From Rossellomorea sp. SC111 (GTDB lineage Bacteria > Bacillota > Bacilli > Bacillales > Bacillaceae_B): 61,300 bases of DNA. The position numbers and the translations under genes are program-made. The number at the start of each line of letters is the position of its first letter. Within the stretch, counting starts at the first letter, position 1. The notes below the pieces were generated by a model. That model had not been told where the DNA came from, made no database searches, and saw only the letters and a list, made by a program, of their open reading frames with translations. The stretch covers positions 1 through 61,300 of the forward strand of contig NZ_JANIOC010000021.1 in assembly GCF_024733565.1 (NCBI RefSeq). Reading direction: 5' to 3'. Of the stretch, positions 1 to 7,306 are shown in pieces.

Positions 1-56
1 TGTATTAGGCACGCCGCCAGCGTTCGTCCTGAGCCAGGATCAAACTCTCCGATAAA
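1..56 (-). rRNA. rrs: 16S ribosomal RNA, 5' end (partial)
   Basis: The minus strand begins TTTATCGGAGAG and continues with the universal 16S 5' segment (GAGTTTGATCCTGGCTCAG). Only the first 56 nt are inside the window; the gene runs off the left edge. The mature 5' end is placed at 56 by comparison with the Bacillus 16S start. It is transcribed in the same direction as the ribosomal protein genes upstream of it, so the block is bounded by an rRNA operon on this side. Confidence 0.97.
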
Positions 57-167
57 AGTTTGAATAGCTCTTTAAAATAAATCTAGAATTAACGTTGACG
101 TATTGTCTTGTTTTGTTCAGTTTTCAAGGTTCAATATTTCGTCATTCCCGTTCGGGGCGACTTTATT

Positions 168-197
168 AATTTATCACAATTCATCATGTGATGTCAA
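168..197 (-). promoter_or_regulatory. rRNA operon promoter (sigma-A)
   Basis: The minus strand has a perfect -35 TTGACA (192-197) and a -10-like TAAATT (168-173) separated by 18 nt. A one-base shift gives ATAAAT with 17 nt. It lies about 110 nt upstream of the mature 16S end, the distance expected for a Bacillus rrn promoter. A second weaker promoter further upstream cannot be excluded. Confidence 0.6.
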
Positions 198-371
198 CTG
201 TTTTTTGAAATTATTTATTGGTGTTTCTTCTAAATAATTCATTGTGTTTCAGCGACGTTTACTACTATATCAAGATTTCAAATACGGGTCAATACATTTT
301 GTGAACTTTTTTATTAAATTATTTCATTCCTATTACCTCTATTTCATCCATGGCCCTTCGCACATATCAAT

Positions 372-405
372 GAGAGCCCCCCCTGCAAATAAAAGGGGGA
401 AGCTC
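372..405. terminator. GC hairpin downstream of the small unknown gene
   Basis: GAGCCCCCC and GGGGGAAGCTC pair around an A-rich loop just past the stop of the gene at 413-640. No strong T tract follows on either strand. It is therefore a hairpin that may stop or stabilise the transcript, and only tentatively a terminator. Confidence 0.35.
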
Positions 406-412
406 ACGGAGA

Positions 413-640
413 CTAATTTGTCTCTTTCTTGGCTGCTGTCTTCATATATTTCAAACATTCCTTATGACTTGCAAATCGCTTAAAAAGGGAAAATAAGATT
501 TTATACCGTTCATCCATTGCTCTCTTAACGATATGATCAATTCGAGAATCCTTAAGATCAAACAGTATTTCATCCATTTCTCTTTTCAACAGATACTCTA
601 TTTCCTGTTTCTCTCTATCATTAATCATTAACCCCAGCAA
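413..640 (-). CDS. small conserved-looking hypothetical protein
   Basis: I do not recognise this gene. It encodes about 75 residues rich in Lys, Glu and Arg, probably mostly helical, with no signal peptide or membrane segment. An upstream GTG at 649 lies inside the AAGGGGTGA ribosome binding site. The TTG at 640 sits 5 nt after that site, and an ATG at 628 is a further option. I chose 640. It lies between pdaB, which is on the other strand, and the rrn promoter, and is followed by a hairpin. The acceptable ribosome binding site and the alpha-helical charge pattern argue that it is real. Confidence 0.6.
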   Translation of the reverse strand: MLGLMINDREKQEIEYLLKREMDEILFDLKDSRIDHIVKRAMDERYKILFSLFKRFASHKECLKYMKTAAKKETN

Positions 641-778
641 GTATGTCACCCCTTAATGTTGGTATTTGTAGTTTTTTCCATTAAAAGATATTTATAATCA
701 TTTTTTTGTCAGATAGATATTTTTTTGGGGGACATGCATATCTTTAGTAAAGACAGACGGTTGAACGGAGGGATGACA

Positions 779-1528
779 TTGAATACGTTTCACACAGTAA
801 ACGCTAAGAAATTGAAGCAAATCAGTTTGATCATCGTGATTTCTTTCTTTACTGCTTTGTTTGTATATAGCAGTAACCTCTCGACACTTTCGGTTTTCAG
901 TACGAAGGAGGGTCCGAAGGCGATTTACAAAGGGGAAAAGGGCGTGGCGATCACCTTCAACATTGGATGGGGAGATGAAATGGCCAAGCCGATCCTTGAA
1001 GAATTAAAGAAAATGAAGGTGGCATCCGCTACCTTCTTTCTTTCCGGAGCCTGGGCTGAACGACATCCCGATTTAGTCGAACAAATCGTGAAGCAGGGTT
1101 ATGAAATCGGAAACCTCGGCTATGCCTATTCCGACTATACGGAGATGGAACCGAACAAGATTAAGCAGGACATATTGAAAGCAGATGAGGTCTTTAAGAA
1201 ATTGAATGTGAAAGATGTGAAATTGTTACGCGTTCCAACGGGACATTTCGATAAAGCAACGTTGAAGGTTGCCGATTCCCTGGGCTTAACGGTCGTCCAC
1301 TGGAGCGTGGACTCAAAGGATTGGACCAATCCCGGTGCGGCAGAAATCCTTAATAATGTCAGCAAAGCAAAAAAGGGCGACATTGTCCTGCTTCATGCAT
1401 CAGATTCAGCTAAACAGACGAAGGATGCCTTGCCGTCCATAGTGAAAGAGCTAAAAGGAAAAGGAAACTTCATTACAGTGTCCGACATGATTTCAAACGG
1501 TGATGCCAAGTCATCCCTTATACAGTAA
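779..1528 (+). CDS. pdaB: polysaccharide deacetylase-family sporulation protein PdaB
   Basis: This is a NodB-fold protein needed for spore stability in B. subtilis. GGAGGG (767-772) is 6 nt before a TTG at 779, giving 249 residues; the ATG at 773 abuts the ribosome binding site and is less likely. Residues about 14-34 form one membrane anchor, followed by the NodB domain. The domain keeps an RxPxG-like motif (RVPTG) and the LLHAS motif. The first motif, however, reads TFNIGWGDE rather than TFDDG, and the segment that usually carries the zinc histidines reads [10 protein letters not shown]. Metal binding therefore looks degenerate, and classical deacetylase activity is uncertain. It converges on kbaA with a shared terminator. 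Confidence 0.9.
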   Translation: MNTFHTVNAKKLKQISLIIVISFFTALFVYSSNLSTLSVFSTKEGPKAIYKGEKGVAITFNIGWGDEMAKPILEELKKMKVASATFFLSGAWAERHPDLVEQIVKQGYEIGNLGYAYSDYTEMEPNKIKQDILKADEVFKKLNVKDVKLLRVPTGHFDKATLKVADSLGLTVVHWSVDSKDWTNPGAAEILNNVSKAKKGDIVLLHASDSAKQTKDALPSIVKELKGKGNFITVSDMISNGDAKSSLIQ

Positions 1529-1571
1529 AAAAATCCCGTAAGTGAACGTCGTTCACCTGCGGGATTTTTTC
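1529..1571. terminator. bidirectional terminator between pdaB and kbaA
   Basis: A long stem (AAATCCCG with CGGGATTT, inner GTGAACG with CGTTCAC) is flanked by A and T runs on both sides. It can therefore end transcription from both convergent genes. Confidence 0.88.
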
Positions 1572-1573
1572 AT

Positions 1574-2209
1574 TCAGCTCTTAGCCGATTGCCTGCGTTC
1601 TCTTTCCGTCTGGGACTTCTCTATGTACTTAGGAAGGCGCAATAGTTGGAATGCGTTACAGGCAAGCAGGGCTAGCAGCATAAGATACAGCCATTTCACG
1701 GAATTCACCAATAATACCGGAAGCCATTCCAGTGTTGTTACGACGATCATAAAGAATAGGGCTGATACAAATGTGTTGGTTTTTGCTTCTGATTGTTGAT
1801 TCTTGATATAAGCAACGACAAGACCCACCACAAAGATCCCGATCCCGAGTAATATATAAGGCGTATACGACTCTCCTTCTACAGCGAAAGCTCTGAACCG
1901 GAAGTAAATCAAATCAAACAGGACAAGGGCGATCAGCACCAGTTGAACGGGGTTCCATAGGCTCTTGAACATCCCCATCCCGAATTGATGGATGGTTAAG
2001 TAAGCGAAATAACCCATTTGACTGATGACACTAAAAGTAAACCCTACAAATATGAACCAAAGTAAACTCGATAAGATACCAATCACGTTTCCGTCCTGAA
2101 AGTATGGTCCGAACTGATCCCATCTTATGATTAGGGCGGCGACACCTGTTACGGCTCCACCGATTACTAACGTATGAATAAATAAACGAATCCAATTGCG
2201 GATGGTCAC
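1574..2209 (-). CDS. kbaA: KinB-signalling pathway activation protein KbaA
   Basis: This is a membrane protein of about 211 residues with roughly six hydrophobic segments, similar to B. subtilis KbaA, which is required for activation of the sporulation kinase KinB. An open frame extends to 2263, but GGAGG lies 9 nt before a GTG at 2209. That start removes an unlikely aromatic-rich extension and fits the family length of about 200. The C-terminus is short, polar and probably cytoplasmic. It is divergent from gerD and convergent with pdaB. Confidence 0.9.
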   Translation of the reverse strand: MTIRNWIRLFIHTLVIGGAVTGVAALIIRWDQFGPYFQDGNVIGILSSLLWFIFVGFTFSVISQMGYFAYLTIHQFGMGMFKSLWNPVQLVLIALVLFDLIYFRFRAFAVEGESYTPYILLGIGIFVVGLVVAYIKNQQSEAKTNTFVSALFFMIVVTTLEWLPVLLVNSVKWLYLMLLALLACNAFQLLRLPKYIEKSQTERERRQSAKS

Positions 2210-2295
2210 TTCTATTTTCCTCCAAATAAAAAAATATACACTCACTTGATTGTACCAACGCATGTTTAAAAAATCCAGGTTCCAAATTTACCTGT

Positions 2296-2325
2296 GCATA
2301 TTTTTTTTCGATATTTCTCATATTA
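2296..2325 (+). promoter_or_regulatory. sigma-G-type promoter of gerD
   Basis: The plus strand has GCATA (2296-2300), exactly 18 nt of T-rich spacer, then CATATTA (2319-2325). This fits the sigma-G consensus GHATR-N18-CATHHTA at every defined position. It lies 34 nt before the gerD start. Forespore expression of gerD is established in B. subtilis; use of this site here is inferred. Confidence 0.75.
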
Positions 2326-2359
2326 AGGGTAAGAGAATTTGTATGGAAGGAGCCTACCC

Positions 2360-3004
2360 ATGAAAAAATATTCCTTTCTTTTTCTATTGCCTCTTCTTCT
2401 TCTATCCGCATGTGGCGGTGGTGGAGATACGGGCAGTGGCAAAATGGATTATGAAGAAACCAAAAAAATGGTTGTTGATATATTAAAGACTGATGATGGT
2501 AAAAAAGCCATCCAACAAGTCATGTCAGATGAAAAAATGAAATCAGAGCTTATTATGGATCAAGGTGTTGTAACTGATACGATATCCAAAACCCTCACAT
2601 CCGAAAAGGGAACCGAATTCTGGAAGAAATCCTTTGAAGATCCGAAGTTTGCTGAAGCCATGGCAAAAAGCATGAAGGATGGCAATGAAAAATTGCTGAA
2701 GGACCTCATGAAGGATCCTGAATACCAAGGAATGATGATGGACCTTTTAAAGGATCCGGAATTTAAGAAAGAGCTCACAGAAGTTTTAAAGAGCCAGGAA
2801 TATAAAGAACATTTGCAAAAGGTGATTACGGAGACCTTCCAAAGTCCGTTATTTAAAGCAAAACTTCAGGATGTATTATTAAAGGCTGCCGGTGAAATCA
2901 AAGACGGGGGCAAAAACGAAGGAAGCGACAGTCAATCGTCTGGTAGTGATCAAAATAGTTCAGGCGACTCAGGTGGCACAGGAAGTGGCGGCGGAGGGCA
3001 ATAA
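2360..3004 (+). CDS. gerD: spore germination lipoprotein GerD
   Basis: GerD organises nutrient germinant receptors into the germinosome at the inner spore membrane. AAGGAG precedes the ATG at 2360 by 7 nt. Residues 1-17 form a lipoprotein signal ending LSA, with the lipid-modified Cys at 18. The body (about 30-180) is a Lys/Glu-rich helical domain with repeated KDPE(F/Y)-type segments, matching the family's helical oligomer. The tail of about 35 residues is Gly/Ser/Asp-rich and probably disordered. The 214-residue length is normal for the family. Confidence 0.93.
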   Translation: MKKYSFLFLLPLLLLSACGGGGDTGSGKMDYEETKKMVVDILKTDDGKKAIQQVMSDEKMKSELIMDQGVVTDTISKTLTSEKGTEFWKKSFEDPKFAEAMAKSMKDGNEKLLKDLMKDPEYQGMMMDLLKDPEFKKELTEVLKSQEYKEHLQKVITETFQSPLFKAKLQDVLLKAAGEIKDGGKNEGSDSQSSGSDQNSSGDSGGTGSGGGGQ

Positions 3005-3037
3005 ATTTCTTCTCTGACCGGAAGTGACAACTCACAT

Positions 3038-3074
3038 AAAGGGACCGATGCACACTGGCATTGGTCCCTTTTTT
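3038..3074. terminator. bidirectional terminator between gerD and salA
   Basis: AAAGGGACC pairs with GGTCCCTTTTTT around GATGCACACTGGCAT. A runs and T runs flank both sides, and the genes converge on it. Confidence 0.9.
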
Positions 3075-3080
3075 GCTTCT

Positions 3081-4130
3081 TTAAGAAAGTTTTTCAATGA
3101 CTTTATGGGCAATTTCCCCATATATCTGACCCAGTCGGTGGTCTTCTGCATATATGGAAGGGGCAAAGTCCTCTTCATTCCAGTCCGGCTGCTGTAGTGG
3201 AAGCTTGCCAAGTAAATCGGTACGGAGCTCTTCAGTAAGCTTCTCTCCTCCGCCTTGACCGAATACGAATTCCTTTTCTCCCGTCAGTTTACTTTCAAAG
3301 TAAGACATGTTCTCTACCACACCCAGGATGTCATGGTCAGTTTGAAGGGCCATGGCTCCTGCACGAGCCGCTACGAATGCTGCTGTCGGATGAGGTGTCG
3401 TCACGATGATTTCCTTACAATGTGGAAGCATTGTATGAAGATCAAGAGCAACGTCCCCTGTTCCCGGTGGCAGGTCCAGCAGTAAATAGTCCAAGTCGCC
3501 CCACTCGACTTCAGAGAAGAAGTTGTTCAGCATCTTACCAAGCATCGGCCCTCTCCAAATAACCGGTGCATTGTCCTCTACAAAGAATCCCATGGAGATG
3601 ACCTTCACGCCGAATCGTTCTACCGGAATAATCCTTTCACCACGTACGACCGGTCTCTTCACGATCCCCATCATATCGGGAACGCTAAATCCATAAATGT
3701 CGGCATCCACAAGCCCCACCTTTTTGCCTTGTCTGGCAAGTGACACGGCAAGGTTAACCGAAACCGTTGATTTTCCTACGCCGCCTTTTCCGCTGGCAAT
3801 CGCAATGAAGGTCGTCTTACTTGCAGGGGATAACAGGTCCGTTCCTTCTCCACCTGCGCCTCTATGCTTTTCAAGCTCCTCTTCAGGAAGCTCTGTAAAA
3901 CGGATCCCGACAGATTCCGCTCCATTCTCCTTTAATACTTGTACAATTTGTTGCTGGAATTGCATTTGTTCCCCGGTACCCGTTTTGGCGATGGCAATTT
4001 TCACACTGACATGGTTCTTTTCTTCTTTAATGGAGATGTCTACAACTCCATTTGTTTCTTGTAAGGTTTTATTTAAAAAAGGATCTTTTAATCCAAATAA
4101 AAGTTCGCGTGTTTGTTGTTCAGATAACAT
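3081..4130 (-). CDS. salA: Mrp/NBP35-family P-loop ATPase SalA
   Basis: A protein of 349 residues. An N-terminal DUF59-like domain (about 5-90) is followed by a deviant Walker A, SGKGGVGKST (113-122), then DADIYG and DLPPGTGD. Family members carry Fe-S clusters or, in Bacillus, act as the regulator SalA, which lifts ScoC repression. The CxxC pair of Fe-S scaffold members is missing; the matching segment reads ESKLTGEKE. This favours the SalA role. The ribosome binding site AAGGGTGG precedes the ATG at 4130. It follows repeat R1 and is monocistronic. Confidence 0.9.
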   Translation of the reverse strand: MLSEQQTRELLFGLKDPFLNKTLQETNGVVDISIKEEKNHVSVKIAIAKTGTGEQMQFQQQIVQVLKENGAESVGIRFTELPEEELEKHRGAGGEGTDLLSPASKTTFIAIASGKGGVGKSTVSVNLAVSLARQGKKVGLVDADIYGFSVPDMMGIVKRPVVRGERIIPVERFGVKVISMGFFVEDNAPVIWRGPMLGKMLNNFFSEVEWGDLDYLLLDLPPGTGDVALDLHTMLPHCKEIIVTTPHPTAAFVAARAGAMALQTDHDILGVVENMSYFESKLTGEKEFVFGQGGGEKLTEELRTDLLGKLPLQQPDWNEEDFAPSIYAEDHRLGQIYGEIAHKVIEKLS

Positions 4131-4177
4131 GAATAACCACCCTTTTCTATGTATTCGTTTTCAATCATCTGGTCTCA

Positions 4178-4186
4178 GTATAACAT
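4178..4186 (-). promoter_or_regulatory. extended -10 promoter of salA
   Basis: The minus strand has TGTTATACT, an extended -10, 48 nt upstream of the salA start. No good -35 is visible at 16-18 nt. The call rests on the -10 element and the position, between repeat R1 and the gene. Confidence 0.45.
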
Positions 4187-4283
4187 ATTCTCAGTTGAAT
4201 GAATGCTCAAAAGGTTTTGAATGCTTTTGTCGAATAATAAAATGGATTTTCTACCTATAGGTTTCTTTACTAGGCGAGCAGTG

Positions 4284-4535
4284 GTTGTTTTCCGCTCCAG
4301 GTGCTCGCTTTCCGCGGGGCTGGCGGTGAGCCTCCTCAGGCTTCGCCCTCCGGGGTCTCACCTGTCCAGCTACGGCGGCAAGCCCCTCGAGGTCATAAGC
4401 TAAATGGTCCAAGAAGGCAAAAAACGCCTTCTCGGACCATTCATCTTATGCTTGTCGGGGCTGGGCGAGCCGCCTCCGCTTTTCATACTGTCCAGCTTTT
4501 CCCGCAGGAGTCGAGCACCTTCCACTCCAAACAAC
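4284..4535. repeat. composite palindromic repeat R1 (outer plus inner module)
   Basis: A 252-nt element fills most of the 587-nt gap between cwlD and salA. Its outer arms are GTTGTTT and AAACAAC, then GGTGCTCG and CGAGCACC. Between them lies an inner module of about 130 nt with GGTCATAAGC and the stem ATGGTCC/GGACCAT, flanked by CTTATGCTTGTCGG. It is over 90% identical by eye to R2 and clearly related to R3. Short open frames across it repeat with the element and are not credible genes. Confidence 0.9.
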
Positions 4536-4701
4536 TATTTATGAATAAGTTCATTAACCCCCCCTCTCTTACTACAACTCATGAAACAATAATTTTATCT
4601 TATTATATTGTCATTTAAAAAGAACAGATCGACTTTATAAATCTGTTTCGCCAAATCCTCACAAAACTCCCTAGTGACTTAAACTGCTGTTTTTAAAATC
4701 G

Positions 4702-4738
4702 AAAAAAAGCTGGGAGGTTATTCCTCGTCAGCTTTTTC
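4702..4738 (-). terminator. terminator overlapping the end of cwlD
   Basis: On the minus strand AAAAAGCTG pairs with CAGCTTTTTTT, with an inner GAGG/CCTC stem. The 5' arm lies inside the last codons of cwlD and the stop codon is in the loop. Confidence 0.82.
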
Positions 4739-5440
4739 TTTGTCATCCATGGTCAGATAGTTCAGTACCCCCTGGTAGACGGAAGCAGCAATCTTTTGCT
4801 GGTAATCCTCTTTTAGGAGGTTGGCACGTTCTCCCGGGTTGGAGAGGAATCCGATTTCCACGAGGGCTCCGGACTTTTTAGCATGTTTCAGGATGTAGAC
4901 ATTTTGCAGACCCTTAGCTTCCCGGGTCGTGTTTTCCAGATTTCGTGTCAGTTCTGCTTGGATCGCTTTGGCGAGTACTTTATTTTCTTCATACTTTGGA
5001 TTGTAGAAAGTCTGGGCCCCGCTCCATTTCGCAGATGGAATTGAATTCAAGTGGATGCTGAGAAACATATCTGCTTGGGATTCATTGATCAGGTTGAGCC
5101 TTTTCTTAAGATCCTCCACTTTTCTTCTGCTGTATCCTCTCGTACCTTCCTCAGCAAGATCTTCATCCTTCTCACGCGTCAGGATCACGAGGGCACCTTG
5201 TTCCTGAAGATAGTCCCTTATCATCAGTGATACATTTAATGCGATGTCCTTCTCGAGTGCCTTCTCATCTCCCGCCCCGCCGTCCGGGCCGCCATGCCCC
5301 GGATCTATATAGATGATTTTTCCTGATAAGGGGAGATTCCACGAATCCCATGTATCTTTGTCTAATATTTTATATTGAATGATGAATAATAAAATAGCCA
5401 GTGCAGAAATTATCCCGATTACCTTCAGTTTCTGAACCAT
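4718..5440 (-). CDS. cwlD: N-acetylmuramoyl-L-alanine amidase CwlD
   Basis: A protein of 240 residues. It has an N-terminal membrane anchor (6-23), then an Amidase_3 domain with zinc ligands H49 (PGHGG), E63 and H130 (SIHLNS) and catalytic E195 (VEIGFLS). In B. subtilis CwlD removes peptides from spore cortex muramic acid so that PdaA can form muramic delta-lactam, which is needed for germination. The start at 5440 follows GGAGGACTGG. It lies downstream of ybaK in the same direction. Confidence 0.94.
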   Translation of the reverse strand: MVQKLKVIGIISALAILLFIIQYKILDKDTWDSWNLPLSGKIIYIDPGHGGPDGGAGDEKALEKDIALNVSLMIRDYLQEQGALVILTREKDEDLAEEGTRGYSRRKVEDLKKRLNLINESQADMFLSIHLNSIPSAKWSGAQTFYNPKYEENKVLAKAIQAELTRNLENTTREAKGLQNVYILKHAKKSGALVEIGFLSNPGERANLLKEDYQQKIAASVYQGVLNYLTMDDKEKADEE

Positions 5441-5531
5441 TCCAGTCCTCCTATTTCAAGTCTTGGCGACGGAAGAAGCCCCGCTGCCTTTACTAAAAAA
5501 TATGGGACAAGAATGGGTTTTAGAACTGAAA

Positions 5532-5978
5532 TTAATGCAACCGTAATTTGTGACGCTTGATGCCTTTTTCAAATCCTTCTGACCACCATGTTTCCACAAA
5601 ATGCTCACAGCAGAAATAAAAGGACTCGTCTACTTCATTCGATACACCCATCTCAGACCAGTACAGCCAGAAATTATAAAGAGTATCAATAAAATGCTTC
5701 AATTCTTCCTCACAACGCATCTTCACTAATTCGGTATCTTCACCTGAGTACCCGAATTTACTGACCTTCCCTCCAAGTAGATAAGCTTCTATAGCTACAT
5801 CAAAACATGCTTCATCAAATCCCTGTTGCATAAATACGCCGCCTTGAATCTTTATATATCCAAAATGCCGCCGGACACTCTCCTGCAGCATCTTAATTGA
5901 AATTTCTTTCAGTAACGTTCTTTCCGTCTTGATCTGCTTCTCTCTTCTCTTTGTATTGAAAGTTGTAATAACGTTCAA
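5532..5978 (-). CDS. ybaK: YbaK-like DUF2521 protein
   Basis: A protein of 148 residues similar to B. subtilis YbaK (DUF2521), of unknown function. It begins with a basic segment (residues 8-25), followed by an acidic, Trp- and Cys-containing region (FYFCCEHFVETWW). No signal or membrane segment is seen. The start is a TTG at 5978, 7 nt after GGGGTGA. This ribosome binding site lies in the loop of a perfect 8-bp inverted repeat (5972-6000), whose 3' arm includes the start codon. Confidence 0.85.
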   Translation of the reverse strand: MNVITTFNTKRREKQIKTERTLLKEISIKMLQESVRRHFGYIKIQGGVFMQQGFDEACFDVAIEAYLLGGKVSKFGYSGEDTELVKMRCEEELKHFIDTLYNFWLYWSEMGVSNEVDESFYFCCEHFVETWWSEGFEKGIKRHKLRLH

Positions 5979-6000
5979 AAAACATTCACCCCTTTGAACG
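5972..6000 (-). promoter_or_regulatory. hairpin enclosing the ybaK ribosome binding site
   Basis: On the minus strand CGTTCAAA and TTTGAACG are perfectly complementary and flank GGGGTGAATGTTT. The Shine-Dalgarno sequence is in the loop and the TTG start is in the 3' arm. It could limit initiation or be an operator; neither is shown. Confidence 0.6.
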
Positions 6001-6052
6001 TATTTTCCTACTTAACCCACCACTTCATTCGAGTAACTGTTACCAATTTTCT

Positions 6053-6152
6053 TGGAGGGACGGACCTCCAAATCCGCTCAAAAAAAAGAAAAAATCCTTA
6101 GTATGAAGGGATTCAGCTTGAAAATCGAAATGAAATTGGAGGTCCGTCCCTC
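6053..6152. repeat. inverted repeats of the GGGACGGAC type
   Basis: TGGAGGGACGGACCTCCAA (6053-6071) recurs inverted as TTGGAGGTCCGTCCCTC (6136-6152), with about 64 nt between. The first arm is itself palindromic (TTGGAGG/CCTCCAA). The inner segment has a weak stem (AATCC/GGATT). The form resembles a small REP or miniature element; no transposase is present. Confidence 0.7.
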
Positions 6153-6162
6153 GAAACTCAAT

Positions 6163-6198
6163 AAAAAAAGCCCAGCCGACAGAATCGGCTGAGCTTTG
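6163..6198 (-). terminator. terminator of the rplM-rpsI operon
   Basis: On the minus strand AAAGCTCAGCCGA pairs with TCGGCTGGGCTTT and is followed by a run of T residues. Confidence 0.92.
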
Positions 6199-6212
6199 GT
6201 GTGAAATAATAA

Positions 6213-6605
6213 TTAACGCTTAGAGAATTGTGGCGCGCGACGTGCACCTTTAAGACCGTATTTTTTACGCTCTTTCATACGAGAGTCACGAGTTAATAAT
6301 CCAGCGCGTTTTAGAGATCCACGGTATTCAGGGTCTGCTTGTAGTAAAGCACGAGCGATTCCGTGACGGATCGCACCAGCTTGACCAGCATAGCCTCCAC
6401 CATTAACGTTTACTAAAACGTCATAGTTACCAAGAGTTTCAGTTGCAACTAGTGGTTGCTTAATTACTTCTCTTAGTGCTGCGAATGGGATATAAACTTC
6501 TACTTCACGATCATTGATAACAATGTTTCCGTTACCTGGTACTAAACGTACACGAGCTACTGAGCTCTTACGACGACCAGTTCCGTAATATTGAACTTGA
6601 GCCAA
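6213..6605 (-). CDS. rpsI: 30S ribosomal protein S9 (uS9)
   Basis: A 130-residue protein starting [18 protein letters not shown] and ending in the basic tail RRAPQFSKR, which reaches the P-site tRNA in ribosomes. The length matches B. subtilis. The start is a TTG at 6605 with AGGAGG 8 nt upstream. It is cotranscribed with rplM, 22 nt away, as in most bacteria. Confidence 0.97.
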   Translation of the reverse strand: MAQVQYYGTGRRKSSVARVRLVPGNGNIVINDREVEVYIPFAALREVIKQPLVATETLGNYDVLVNVNGGGYAGQAGAIRHGIARALLQADPEYRGSLKRAGLLTRDSRMKERKKYGLKGARRAPQFSKR

Positions 6606-6627
6606 GATAATAACCTCCTCTTATTAA

Positions 6628-7065
6628 TTATCCACGAAGTTCGTAAACTTCAGGTTGTTGTGCTTGATGTGGATGCTCTGCTCCAGCATATACATGTAAT
6701 TTCTTGAACATTTGACGACCTAGAGAACCTTTTGGAAGCATACCTTTGATAGTAAGCTCAAGCATTTTCTCTGAGTAGTTTGTACGCATTTCTAATGCTG
6801 TACGTTGTTTTAAACCACCAGGGTGATTAGTGTGACGGTAGTAGATCTTGTCCGTTAACTTCTTCCCAGTAAGTTCGATTTTTGAAGCATTAAGAATGAT
6901 TACATGATCACCAGTGTCAACATGTGGTGTGAATGTTGGTTTGTGTTTTCCGCGTAGAATTGAAGCAACTTCACTGGATAGACGTCCAAGAGTTTTACCT
7001 TCAGCATCTACAACGAACCATTTACGATCGATTTGATTGGCTTTTGCCATATACGTTGTACGCAT
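6628..7065 (-). CDS. rplM: 50S ribosomal protein L13 (uL13)
   Basis: A 145-residue protein, nearly identical in layout to B. subtilis L13 ([30 protein letters not shown]). The start ATG at 7065 follows TAGGAGG. It is the first gene of the rplM-rpsI operon, with its own promoter and an L13-type leader hairpin. Confidence 0.97.
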   Translation of the reverse strand: MRTTYMAKANQIDRKWFVVDAEGKTLGRLSSEVASILRGKHKPTFTPHVDTGDHVIILNASKIELTGKKLTDKIYYRHTNHPGGLKQRTALEMRTNYSEKMLELTIKGMLPKGSLGRQMFKKLHVYAGAEHPHQAQQPEVYELRG

Positions 7066-7110
7066 GATTTAACCTCCTATTTAATGAATCCGTAGTATTT
7101 ATTTTCTAAT

Positions 7111-7137
7111 CACAATAAGTTTCCGGGGCTTATCGTG
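7111..7137 (-). ncRNA. L13-type ribosomal protein leader hairpin
   Basis: On the minus strand CACGATAAG pairs with CTTATTGTG around CCCCGGAAA, between the promoter and the rplM ribosome binding site. Bacillus rplM-rpsI transcripts carry a known L13 leader at this place. The assignment rests on position and the hairpin; a covariance-model search would settle it. Confidence 0.6.
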
Positions 7138-7160
7138 GGGTTAATAACATACCATATGCT

Positions 7161-7189
7161 ATATTATCTTGTTCCCAGTCTATTGTCAA
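7161..7189 (-). promoter_or_regulatory. sigma-A promoter of rplM-rpsI
   Basis: -35 TTGACA (7184-7189), 17 nt spacer, -10 TAATAT (7161-7166) on the minus strand. It lies about 95 nt before the rplM start and downstream of repeat R2. Confidence 0.82.
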
Positions 7190-7306
7190 GAGAATGTTAC
7201 ACCAGGATTAGTTGTTTTAGTATTTTTTTGAATCATGATTATCATTTATAATACATGTTCCAGTTTTGCGCTTAATAAACTGTTATTCTCACCATAGATA
7301 GTGGTC

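Larger units (their letters stand above)
57..412. other. rRNA operon leader and intergenic region
   Basis: This gap of about 350 nt holds the AT-rich 16S leader (57 to about 160), the rrn promoter (168-197) and a GC hairpin (372-405). I see no protein gene in it. Short open frames here have no ribosome binding site and overlap the promoter. Confidence 0.7.

Noticed and set aside
244..483. Plus-strand open frame overlapping the small gene at 413-640
   Set aside because: It begins in the rrn promoter upstream region, has no ribosome binding site and an aromatic-rich product.
3697..4260. Plus-strand open frame antisense to salA
   Set aside because: A shadow frame over a conserved gene, with Ser/Pro/Cys-rich nonsense composition.
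4284..4535. Insertion sequence
   Set aside because: No transposase or other coding capacity is present; the element is at most a non-autonomous repeat.
4301..4618. Plus-strand open frame through R1, with relatives at 7301-7597 and 26448-26678
   Set aside because: The shared protein-like text comes from the repeat element itself. The frames start inside the repeat, lack ribosome binding sites and end at random.
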